Part shown: positions 57,599 to 64,000 of the stretch, piece by piece
How the letters are laid out: every line of letters begins with the position of its first letter
Numbering within the stretch: position 1 is the first letter of the stretch
Assembly (NCBI GenBank): GCA_000719695.1
Contig: JOHN01000011.1
Span: 1 to 64,000 of the forward strand
Reading direction: 5' to 3'
DNA length: 64,000 nucleotides
From: Streptomyces sp. NRRL F-6131
GTDB taxonomy: Bacteria; Actinomycetota; Actinomycetes; Streptomycetales; Streptomycetaceae
The notes under the pieces: model-generated
Database searches by the model: none
The model's input: the letters and a program-made list of their open reading frames with translations, nothing else
Told to the model about the DNA's origin: nothing
Program-made: the position numbers and the translations under genes

Positions 57599-58671
57599 GC
57601 GGGCTCGGCCGATGGGCCGGTGTGCGAGGCCGACTCCGGGAGATCCTCGGTGCACTGCTCGAACCGGCAAGTCCCTGCGCGCTGCTGGGGTTCCCCGGCT
57701 ACGGCAACGTCGGTGACAGTGCGATCTGGCTGGGCGCACGCGCGCTGCTGGGCGAGCTGGGCGCCGAGATCGTCTACACCGCCGACCACCACGACTTCTG
57801 CGCGGAGGCCCTCGCCGCGCGGCTGCCGAGCGGAACCATCCTGTTCACCGGCGGCGGCAACCTGGGCGACCTGTGGCCGAGCCACCAACGGACGCGCGAA
57901 CACGTGATCAGCGCCTTCCCCGGGCACCGGATCATCCAGTTGCCGCAGTCCGTCCACTTCGGCGACCTGTCCGGTCTCGACCGGGCCCGGGCCGTCTTCG
58001 ACGCACACCCCGACCTGGTCCTGCTCCTGCGGGACGAGCCGAGCCTGCGCGCGGCGCGCCGGGCCTTCCGCGCGCCCTCCGTGCTCGCCCCGGACTGCGC
58101 CTTCGCGTTGAACAGCCTGCCCCGCCTGGCGCGACCGGAGCGGCGGATTCTCTGGCTGCGCCGAGGGGACCACGAGTCGGCTGCGGACGGCGAGCCGGCG
58201 CATGCCGGACCGGACCCGGCCAAGGATGTGCACCGGACGGACTGGACGGACTGGACCGGGCAGGAGGGCGCCGACGCCGCGTGGACCGCCTCGGCACGCG
58301 CCGTCCGCGAACGGATCGCGGCGGCCTCGGCCGAGGTCCGGAGCACGGTGGGCGGCGGGGCGGCCGCCGAACTCGTCGCCGCCCAGGACCGCCATGCCGA
58401 GCTTCAGCTCCAGCGTGGCTGCCGCCTGCTCGGAAGCGCCGAGGCCGTGGTCACCGACCGGCTGCACGGCCACCTGCTGAGCCTGCTGCTCGGTCTGCCG
58501 CACGTCGTGGTCGACGACCGGCACGGCAAGATCAGCGGCTACTGGCAGACCTGGGAGCACGATCGCTACCGGGCCGTCGCACGGCGTGCGCCGGACGCCG
58601 ACCGGGCGCTCCGGACGGCGGCCGCGCTGCTCGCCGCCCGGAGCACGCCGCGGCCGGTCCGCGACGGTTGA
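57595..58671 (+). CDS. polysaccharide pyruvyl transferase family protein
   Basis: 358 codons from GTG 57595, overlapping the upstream stop. CALLGFPGYGNVGDSAIWLG and ILFTGGGNLGDLWPSHQRTR are the N-terminal signatures. IQLPQSVHFGDLS, LLLRDEPSLRAARRAF and VLAPDCAFAL occupy the middle. SAEAVVTDRLHGHLLSLLLG is the C-terminal DRLHG motif, followed by VVDDRHGKISGYWQTW. It transfers pyruvate from PEP to form a ketal on a sugar (CsaB/WcaK group). An acidic Trp/Asp-rich insertion (RTDWTDWTGQEGADAAW) lies near residue 220. It works with the PP-loop-like protein; the acceptor is unknown. Confidence 0.9.
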   Translation: MSGLGRWAGVRGRLREILGALLEPASPCALLGFPGYGNVGDSAIWLGARALLGELGAEIVYTADHHDFCAEALAARLPSGTILFTGGGNLGDLWPSHQRTREHVISAFPGHRIIQLPQSVHFGDLSGLDRARAVFDAHPDLVLLLRDEPSLRAARRAFRAPSVLAPDCAFALNSLPRLARPERRILWLRRGDHESAADGEPAHAGPDPAKDVHRTDWTDWTGQEGADAAWTASARAVRERIAAASAEVRSTVGGGAAAELVAAQDRHAELQLQRGCRLLGSAEAVVTDRLHGHLLSLLLGLPHVVVDDRHGKISGYWQTWEHDRYRAVARRAPDADRALRTAAALLAARSTPRPVRDG

Positions 58672-58704
58672 GTGCGACGGCCGACCGTCAACGGATGGTC
58701 AGCG

Positions 58705-59712
58705 TCACCGTGAACGGTCGACCGCCAGCAGCGCCGCGCCGACCGCGCCGGCGTCGTTGGCGAAGCGTGCCGTGAGCACGGGCACGGGCGGGCGGTCGTC
58801 GGGCGCGTACAGCCGGCGGGCGAACGAGGCGCGCGCCGGTGCGATCAGCGGTTCGCCCGCGGTGACGGCCCCTCCGCCGACGATCACCACGGCGGGGTCG
58901 AAGAGGTTGGCGAGCGCGGCCAGGCCGATGCCGGTGAGCGTGCCCACCCGGCCCAGGATCTCCAGCGCCTGGCGGTCGCCGGCGCGGGCCGCCTCGGTGA
59001 CGGCCGCTCCGGCATCGGGCGAGCCCCGGTCGATCAGACGGGCCAGCGGGGACTCCGGGTCGGCCGCCGCGGCCCGCCGCCCGAGCCGGGCGACGGCGGC
59101 ACCGGACGCGGCGACGCCCCAGCACCCGCGGTTGCCGCACTCGCACAGCGGGCCCTGCGGCTCGACGATCAGATGGCTGGCCTCGGCGGCGAAGCCGTGC
59201 GAGCCGTGCAGCAGGCGCCCGGCGACGACGACCCCGCACCCCAGCCCCGTGCCCAGCGTCACCAGGACCAGGTGGTCGTGCCCGCGTCCCGCACCGACCC
59301 GGTACTCGGCCCACGCGGCGGCGTTCGCGTCGTTGTCCGTCACCACCGGCAGCCCCACGGCGTCCGCGAGCAGCGCTCCCAGCGGAGCCCGCGCGAACTC
59401 CAGACCGGGCGCGAAGGCCAGTGCCCCGGTCCCGGCGTCGACCATCCCCGGCAGCCCGACGCCGACCGCGGTGACCCGCTCGCCCCGCACCCGTGCCACC
59501 AGGCCGGCGACGGCACCGACCAGCTCGTCCGCCGTACGACGCGGCGTGGCGCAGCGGGCCCGCGCCAGCACCGCGCCGTCGGCCGTCACCCGCACCGCCG
59601 CGATCTTGGTGGCGCCGACATCGACGCCGACCGCCTCGACCGGGGCCAGAAACGGGGACAGCGGCAGGGACGGGCGCGGGGACGGGGGCGGGGGCGGGGA
59701 CGGGGACGTCAT
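58705..59712 (-). CDS. ROK-family sugar kinase or N-acylhexosamine kinase
   Basis: 335 codons from ATG 59712, overlapping the beta-galactosidase stop (ATGA). A Pro/Ser-rich N-tail precedes the phosphate loop VGVDVGATKIAAVRVTADG. LPVVTDNDANAAAWAEYRVG holds the catalytic Asp. LVLVTLGTGLGCGVVVAGRL follows. The zinc motif is LCECGNRGCWGVAASG (CxCGxxGCxE, but Gly replaces the Glu). VIVGGGAVTAGEPLI closes the adenosine site. It phosphorylates a hexose, probably the sugar freed by the coupled glycosidase. Confidence 0.9.
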   Translation of the reverse strand: MTSPSPPPPPSPRPSLPLSPFLAPVEAVGVDVGATKIAAVRVTADGAVLARARCATPRRTADELVGAVAGLVARVRGERVTAVGVGLPGMVDAGTGALAFAPGLEFARAPLGALLADAVGLPVVTDNDANAAAWAEYRVGAGRGHDHLVLVTLGTGLGCGVVVAGRLLHGSHGFAAEASHLIVEPQGPLCECGNRGCWGVAASGAAVARLGRRAAAADPESPLARLIDRGSPDAGAAVTEAARAGDRQALEILGRVGTLTGIGLAALANLFDPAVVIVGGGAVTAGEPLIAPARASFARRLYAPDDRPPVPVLTARFANDAGAVGAALLAVDRSR

Positions 59713-61862
59713 GACACCTCCGGGAGGACGATCCGGGCTTCGCCCCGCACTGCGGCGGTGCGGACCTCGAAACCGTTCGGGCCGCGGAACGCGGACAGGT
59801 CGCAGGGCCGGTCGGTGCGCAGCAGCTCGCTTCCCACCTGGACCCGGACCGGCACCCGGGCGCCGGTCCGCTCGTTCAGCCCCTTCACGTAGCACGCCCC
59901 GAGCCGGCCCTGCGACACTTCGACGACGGCGCATCCGCCCTCGACCAGGTCGGCCGTGACGAGGTGCTCCCCGCAGGCGGTGCGGGCCCGCAGCGGTCCG
60001 TCCGAGCGGTTGAAGAGGAAGACGAGCACGTCCTGCGGGTCGGTGGCGGTCCTGCGCAGTTCGAGCCACGCCCCGGGCCTGGCCGGCACGGGGGTGGTAC
60101 AGCTCGCCAGCCAGCTCTCCACGGCCGTTCCCACGGACTCGGCGCCGAGGGGAACGACTTGCGTGCCGCACCGCGCCACCGCCTCGGCCAGCTCGGCGCA
60201 GGGGTCCAACTGCTCGTCCAGCAGCGGCAGTTCCCCCACCAGGAGCAGCGACCCGCCGCGCTCCGCGAACCCCGCCAGTCGCTTTTGCAGGGCCCGCTCC
60301 ATGAAGCGGCCCGAGACGGCGACCAGTGGCCCGGCCGCCGGATCGAGGGCGCGGTGGCCGGTGAGTTCCGTCAGTCGGAAGGGCAGGTTGCGCCGCAGGC
60401 AGTGGGCGACGAAGGGCACCAGGGTGCGGTCGGCCGAGGGCGCCGGCCGGTCGCCGTTCCGCGCCCAGTCCCAGGCGGCGACCGCCGCGTACGGCGGATG
60501 GACGCCCCACCGCACGCCCGGCTCCGGGCGGGACGTGGCGAGCACGTCCTGCCGCCCGGCCAGGAAGTGGGTCAGCACCCGCAGCGCGGCGAAGGCCGGG
60601 CCGGGGCTCGCGTCGAGCTGGACCGGGGCGGCGTCCCCGTACGGCGGATCGAGGTACGGAGGATCGACCTGCGGCGGATCCACCTGCGGGACGCCGGCCT
60701 CCGCGCTCCCCGCCGGCCCGGGCCGGTCCACCGTGAGGTGCGGGCCCCAGCCCGCCGTGGCACAGGCCGGGTAGACGCTGATGCCGGTCGCCCCGCAGGC
60801 CACGCCGAGCAGCGTGTGATGGATCGGCACCACCGGGAAGGCGCAGCTCGGATCCGCCCAGCGGAGCCCCCAGTTCTCCTCGATGTTGGGGCCCCGCCCG
60901 CCCTTGGCGGCGAGGACGTAGTTGACCAGCGCCTCGTCGTCGGCGAGCACGTTGCCCGTCCAGCTGGTGTAGGCGCGCGGCAGCGCGGCGGCCGCGCCGA
61001 CCCGGTTCCTGGCCAGCCAGGCGTCGTGGCGCCCGGCCGCCCGGTCGGGGAGCCGGTCGGTCCTGGCCGGCGGCGCGTACGTGGTGAAGACGGGGACGCC
61101 CGGCCCGAGCGCTTCGGCCAGTCCCGCCAGTCCGGCGGCGAGCACCTCGGCCGACCACCGGCCCCAATCGACCAGGGGGAGCGGCCCCGTGGACAGCCGC
61201 GCCCCGGTGGGCGGGGCCGGGCCGGGCGCGAAGCGGGCGAAACCGTCGGTGCCCGGCCGGGAGTAGTCGAGCGCGTCGATCGGGAGGGCGGTCTCCCCGT
61301 AGTGGCCCTCGTTGCCGATCTGGACGGCGACGACCGGCCCGTGCGGATGCGCGTACGGCCGCAGGAAGCGGCCGACGGCGCGGAGCCAGTCGGTCGCGTC
61401 GGCGAGGAACACCGGGTCCAGGGGCGAGGGGAGCGTGAAACGCTGGTACGGCAGCGGTCGGCCGTCGGCGGACAGGGCGGCGTGCCGGACCGGGTCGAGC
61501 GTGGGGTCGACCCGGTCGGGGAGTCCGCCGAACGGCAGTTCCGCGTGGACGAAGGGGCCCGGCTTCAGGACGGCGAGCAGTCCGGTCGAGGCGATCAGTT
61601 CGAGGAAGCCGGCCAGGTCGCGGTTGCCGTCCCCGTGGAAGCGCAGTCGGCCCGGGGCGGTCTCGTGGTGGCGCCAGGGGACGTAGCAGGTCACCACGGT
61701 GAGTCCGGCCTCGCGGAGGGCGCCCAGCTTGGCCGCCCAGCGCGCGGGTTCGTCCCGGTAGTAGGGGTACTCGCCGGTGACGAGGAACCGGGGGCGCCCG
61801 TCCAGCCAGAGCGCTCCGTCCTCGAAGCGGGGCGTCCGGTCGTCCCGGCGGGCCGGACTCAC
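59709..61862 (-). CDS. GH35-like beta-galactosidase
   Basis: 717 codons from GTG 61862, overlapping the dehydrogenase stop. The TIM barrel begins FLVTGEYPYYRDEPARWAAK, with VVTCYVPWRHHETAPGRLRF and VLKPGPFVHAELPFGGLP. VVAVQIGNEGHYGETALPI has the acid/base Glu of GH35/GH42-type enzymes. PNIEENWGLRW may hold the nucleophile. A glutamine-amidotransferase-like region (SGRFMERALQKRLAGFAERG; LLVGELPLLDEQLDP) and C-terminal beta domains follow. The repeated VDPPQVDPPYLDPPYGD loop is odd. There is no signal peptide, so a cytoplasmic oligosaccharide is the likely substrate. Confidence 0.82.
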   Translation of the reverse strand: MSPARRDDRTPRFEDGALWLDGRPRFLVTGEYPYYRDEPARWAAKLGALREAGLTVVTCYVPWRHHETAPGRLRFHGDGNRDLAGFLELIASTGLLAVLKPGPFVHAELPFGGLPDRVDPTLDPVRHAALSADGRPLPYQRFTLPSPLDPVFLADATDWLRAVGRFLRPYAHPHGPVVAVQIGNEGHYGETALPIDALDYSRPGTDGFARFAPGPAPPTGARLSTGPLPLVDWGRWSAEVLAAGLAGLAEALGPGVPVFTTYAPPARTDRLPDRAAGRHDAWLARNRVGAAAALPRAYTSWTGNVLADDEALVNYVLAAKGGRGPNIEENWGLRWADPSCAFPVVPIHHTLLGVACGATGISVYPACATAGWGPHLTVDRPGPAGSAEAGVPQVDPPQVDPPYLDPPYGDAAPVQLDASPGPAFAALRVLTHFLAGRQDVLATSRPEPGVRWGVHPPYAAVAAWDWARNGDRPAPSADRTLVPFVAHCLRRNLPFRLTELTGHRALDPAAGPLVAVSGRFMERALQKRLAGFAERGGSLLLVGELPLLDEQLDPCAELAEAVARCGTQVVPLGAESVGTAVESWLASCTTPVPARPGAWLELRRTATDPQDVLVFLFNRSDGPLRARTACGEHLVTADLVEGGCAVVEVSQGRLGACYVKGLNERTGARVPVRVQVGSELLRTDRPCDLSAFRGPNGFEVRTAAVRGEARIVLPEVS

Positions 61863-62899
61863 GGAGCGAGTCCGTCGTCCGTGGCGAGCAGCACCTTCAT
61901 CGCGCTGTACCCCGCCGCGCCGTCCGACCGGCCGGGACCGGCCGGGGTGACGGCGAGCATCGCGAGGGCCTCGGCGTACCGTTCGAGCGGCAGCACGTGC
62001 GTCACCAGCCCTTCGAGCGGCAGGTCCCGCGCGAGGTCCACCGCCAGCTCGAAGTCGGCCGGCCGGTACGGCCCCGCGCCGACCAGACGGATCCCTCCGG
62101 TCACCAGCGCCCTCAGCGGCAGGGTGGCGACGCCCGCCTCCTTCTCGCCCATCACCACGACGGTGCCCCCGGGCGCCACCGCGCCGAGGACGTCGCCCGG
62201 GAGCGTGCCGGTGGTGTCGATGACCGCGTCGGCCCGGCCCGCCCCGGTCACCTCCTCCGCGGCCAGCACCTGGACGGCCCGCGGCAGCAGCAGCCGGGCG
62301 AGGGCCAGTCGGCCCTGGTCGCGCTCGGCCAGCGTGACCCTGGCGCCGCGCCGGGCCAGGACGAGCGCGCACAGGGCGCCGATCGGGCCGGCGCCGAGCA
62401 CGAGCACCCGGTCGTCCCACCGCAGCCGCGCCGCCCGCAGGTTGTTCAGCACGCAGGCGAGCGGCTCCACCAGGGTCCCGCGCCGGTAGGGGACCGCGGC
62501 GGGCAGCCGGTGGACGAAGCGTTCGGGCGCGACGGCGAACTCGGCCATCGTCCCGTCCCGGTCGACGCCGATCTCCCGGCCCGCCTTCGCCCCGCAGTGG
62601 GCCGGCATCCCCCGGCGGCAGGGGCGGCACCGGTCGCAGTGGTACGTCGGGTTGATCACCACCCGGTCGCCCGGTGCCACCGAGCGGACGCCGGCCCCGA
62701 CCGCGGTCACCGCGCCGACCGCCTCGTGCCCCAGGACGACACCCCGCCGGGCCGGGAACTCGCCCAGCAGGATCGCCCGGTCGGTACCGCAGATCCCGGT
62801 GGCCACCACCTGCACCAGGACCTCGTCGGCGCCGACGGCGGGGACCGTCCGGTCCTGGATGCCGGGCCGGCCCACGTCCTCGAACACGACGGCCCTCAT
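61859..62899 (-). CDS. zinc-dependent alcohol/sorbitol dehydrogenase (MDR family)
   Basis: 346 codons from ATG 62899. Catalytic zinc ligands are in ATGICGTDRAIL (Cys) and VVLGHEAVG (His-Glu). The structural zinc Cys set is YHCDRCRPCRRGMPAHC. The coenzyme fold is RVLVLGAGPIGALCALVLAR. VMGEKEAGVATLPLRALVTG and PLERYAEALAML complete the family pattern. It oxidises a sugar or polyol, or reduces the matching ketone, with NAD(P). First gene of the minus-strand operon with the glycosidase and the kinase, all joined by overlapping stops and starts. Confidence 0.92.
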   Translation of the reverse strand: MRAVVFEDVGRPGIQDRTVPAVGADEVLVQVVATGICGTDRAILLGEFPARRGVVLGHEAVGAVTAVGAGVRSVAPGDRVVINPTYHCDRCRPCRRGMPAHCGAKAGREIGVDRDGTMAEFAVAPERFVHRLPAAVPYRRGTLVEPLACVLNNLRAARLRWDDRVLVLGAGPIGALCALVLARRGARVTLAERDQGRLALARLLLPRAVQVLAAEEVTGAGRADAVIDTTGTLPGDVLGAVAPGGTVVVMGEKEAGVATLPLRALVTGGIRLVGAGPYRPADFELAVDLARDLPLEGLVTHVLPLERYAEALAMLAVTPAGPGRSDGAAGYSAMKVLLATDDGLAP

Positions 62900-62928
62900 C
62901 GCGGCCTCCCAGTCGATCGTTCACCAAC

Positions 62929-62952
62929 CATGTCATAGAACATGTCATAGAG
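62929..62952. promoter_or_regulatory. tandem CATGTCATAGA repeats in a divergent promoter
   Basis: CATGTCATAGAA (62929-62940) and CATGTCATAGAG (62941-62952) lie end to end between divergent genes, 30 bases from the dehydrogenase start and nine from the reductase start. The AT-rich sequence stands out in this GC-rich DNA. It is likely an operator or overlapping -10 elements. Confidence 0.6.
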
Positions 62953-62960
62953 TGGGCGGT

Positions 62961-63854
62961 ATGGACCCCTGTCGACGACCGAGTGGGTGTGAAGCACCGT
63001 CGGATTCCCCGGCGTCCCGCCTGAGGATCCTGCTGCTCGGCGCGTCGGGGTTCGTGGGGGGCGGCCTCTGGACCCATCTGGCGCCCCGTCACGAGCTCGT
63101 GGGCACGTACGCCACCCGGCCCGCCCCGGGGCCGGCCGGACTGGTCCGGCTGGACCTGCGGGACGAGCACCGACTGGCGGCGCTCGCGGCCGACGGCTTC
63201 GACCTCGTCGTCCACGCGGCCGGGCTGGTCCCCCTGGAGGCCGCCGAGGCCGACCCCGCCCTGGCCCACCGGCTCAACGTCCGCCCCGTCGAGGTCCTGC
63301 TGGACGCCGTGCGGGGCTCGGGGACGAAGCTCCTCCTGCTGTCCAGCGACAACGTCTTCGACGGCACCCGCCGGCAGTACGAGGAGGCCGATCCGCGCTC
63401 CCCGGTCAACGTCTACGGGCGGACCAAGACGGCGGCGGAGGACCTGCTGCTCGCCGAGGGCGGGCACCTGATCGTGCGGATCCCCCTCGTCTACGGGCGC
63501 GGCCCCTGGGCGAACACCTTCCTGGCCCGCCTGGCCGGGCCGACCACCGTCGCCCGCACGGATCTGGTCTGCGCCCCCGTCTACCTCCCCAGCCTCGGCC
63601 CGGCGTTGGCCCGGTTGTGGCACCGCACGGGTGTCGTGCACTACGGCGGCAGCGACGTGGTGACCAGGTTCGAGCTGATGTCGAGGGTCCAGCGGGCGCT
63701 GGACCTGCCGACCCGGGTGGTGGCGGCCCGGGGGGACGAGGCCGGCACGACGTGCCGGCGCCCGCCGCGGCTGGTCCTGCGCAGCACCCGCCACCCCCTG
63801 CTGGGCCCCGACCTGGACTCCGCGCTCGCCCACCTGTCGGGCCGGAGAATCTAG
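62961..63854 (+). CDS. RmlD-like NAD(P)-dependent sugar-nucleotide reductase/epimerase
   Basis: 297 codons from ATG 62961. Extended-SDR markers: RILLLGASGFVGGGLWTHL (nucleotide loop), FDLVVHAAGLVPLEAAEADP, LLLLSSDNVFDGTRRQYEEA, VNVYGRTKTAAEDLLLAEGG (catalytic Tyr-x3-Lys) and LIVRIPLVYGRGPWANTFLA. The pattern fits dTDP-4-dehydrorhamnose reductase relatives. It lies divergent from the dehydrogenase operon with a shared, repeat-bearing promoter region, so it probably belongs to the same sugar pathway. Confidence 0.88.
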   Translation: MDPCRRPSGCEAPSDSPASRLRILLLGASGFVGGGLWTHLAPRHELVGTYATRPAPGPAGLVRLDLRDEHRLAALAADGFDLVVHAAGLVPLEAAEADPALAHRLNVRPVEVLLDAVRGSGTKLLLLSSDNVFDGTRRQYEEADPRSPVNVYGRTKTAAEDLLLAEGGHLIVRIPLVYGRGPWANTFLARLAGPTTVARTDLVCAPVYLPSLGPALARLWHRTGVVHYGGSDVVTRFELMSRVQRALDLPTRVVAARGDEAGTTCRRPPRLVLRSTRHPLLGPDLDSALAHLSGRRI

Positions 63855-64000
63855 GACCCGGCCGGGAGGTGGTCGGTCACCAGCGCCAGGTGTGCGGTGG
63901 CGTCCACCTGTCCGGTGCGGTCGAGCTGGGTGGCGAGGTCGTTGATCAGCAGGGTGCCGAGCAGGTAGTGGCCGAGCGCGAGTTCCTCGGGGGTGGAGCG
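63851..64000 (-). CDS. C-terminal end of an unidentified protein, cut by the window edge
   Basis: The last 49 codons read RSTPEELALGHYLLGTLLIN, DLATQLDRTGQVDATAHLAL and VTDHLPAGS. The composition and helix pattern look coding, but the family is not recognisable. Its TAG stop and that of the convergent reductase gene overlap within the palindrome CTAG (63851-63854). Confidence 0.6.
   Translation of the reverse strand, partial: RSTPEELALGHYLLGTLLINDLATQLDRTGQVDATAHLALVTDHLPAGS

Overview
The window is GC-rich DNA with the look of a Streptomycetaceae chromosome (Streptomyces or Kitasatospora-like). Most codons end in G or C, GTG starts are common, and the families present are typical of that group: snapalysin, a KatE-type catalase, an SPW-repeat protein, a DUF2975/YozG-type pair and NRPS genes. 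No tRNA, rRNA, CRISPR array or replication origin was recognised. The mixture of insertion-sequence remnants, gene fragments and accessory clusters suggests a variable region such as a chromosome arm; that placement is inference.

Positions 1-12.3 kb are a patchwork. Two IS5-type transposase remnants are followed by a secreted subtilisin-fold protein in which all three catalytic residues are replaced. Next come a convergent xis/int pair, a pirin 3' fragment and a deleted IS5-family element with 12-bp terminal inverted repeats. A run of truncated and fused genes follows (SDR joined to Mrr, GT2 joined to P450, a broken deacetylase, an N-terminally cut NagX-like acyltransferase). The stretch ends in an arsenic cluster (arsR, aquaporin, arsC, thioredoxin reductase).

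Positions 12.3-25.8 kb hold snapalysin, a LURP-one/scramblase-like protein, a Ni/Co transporter under a cobalamin riboswitch and an ArsR-type regulator. They also hold a coupled operon of tsaD, a RimI-like GNAT (frameshifted) and peptide deformylase, and divergent from it a tiny Cys-cluster protein. A truncated PepSY protein, a large catalase, a hemerythrin-like protein and membrane proteins complete this part.

Positions 26.1-37.5 kb carry a four-gene glycosyltransferase operon joined by ATGA overlaps, a molybdopterin oxidoreductase without the N-terminal Fe-S cysteines, a CinA-type amidase, an SPW protein, a hydrolase, a DinB protein and a Tat-exported beta-helix protein.

Positions 38.0-50.0 kb are a compact NRPS locus: A-T-C-A-T in the first protein, and C-A-T-TE plus a complete MFS exporter fused into the second. 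The TE carries a cysteine in place of the usual nucleophilic serine. A flavin monooxygenase follows. This is the most unusual system in the window: a two-protein line for a tripeptide-sized product with release and export built into one polypeptide.

Positions 50.3-64 kb hold an orphan contractile-tail sheath protein, a DUF2975/HTH pair with twin operators, a TPR protein, and a sugar-related block (degenerate PP-loop protein, polysaccharide pyruvyl transferase, ROK kinase, GH35-like beta-galactosidase, zinc alcohol dehydrogenase, RmlD-like reductase).

Several genes differ from an intact frame by one nucleotide, often in a homopolymer. Assembly error is possible for those, but it cannot explain the chimeric fusions.
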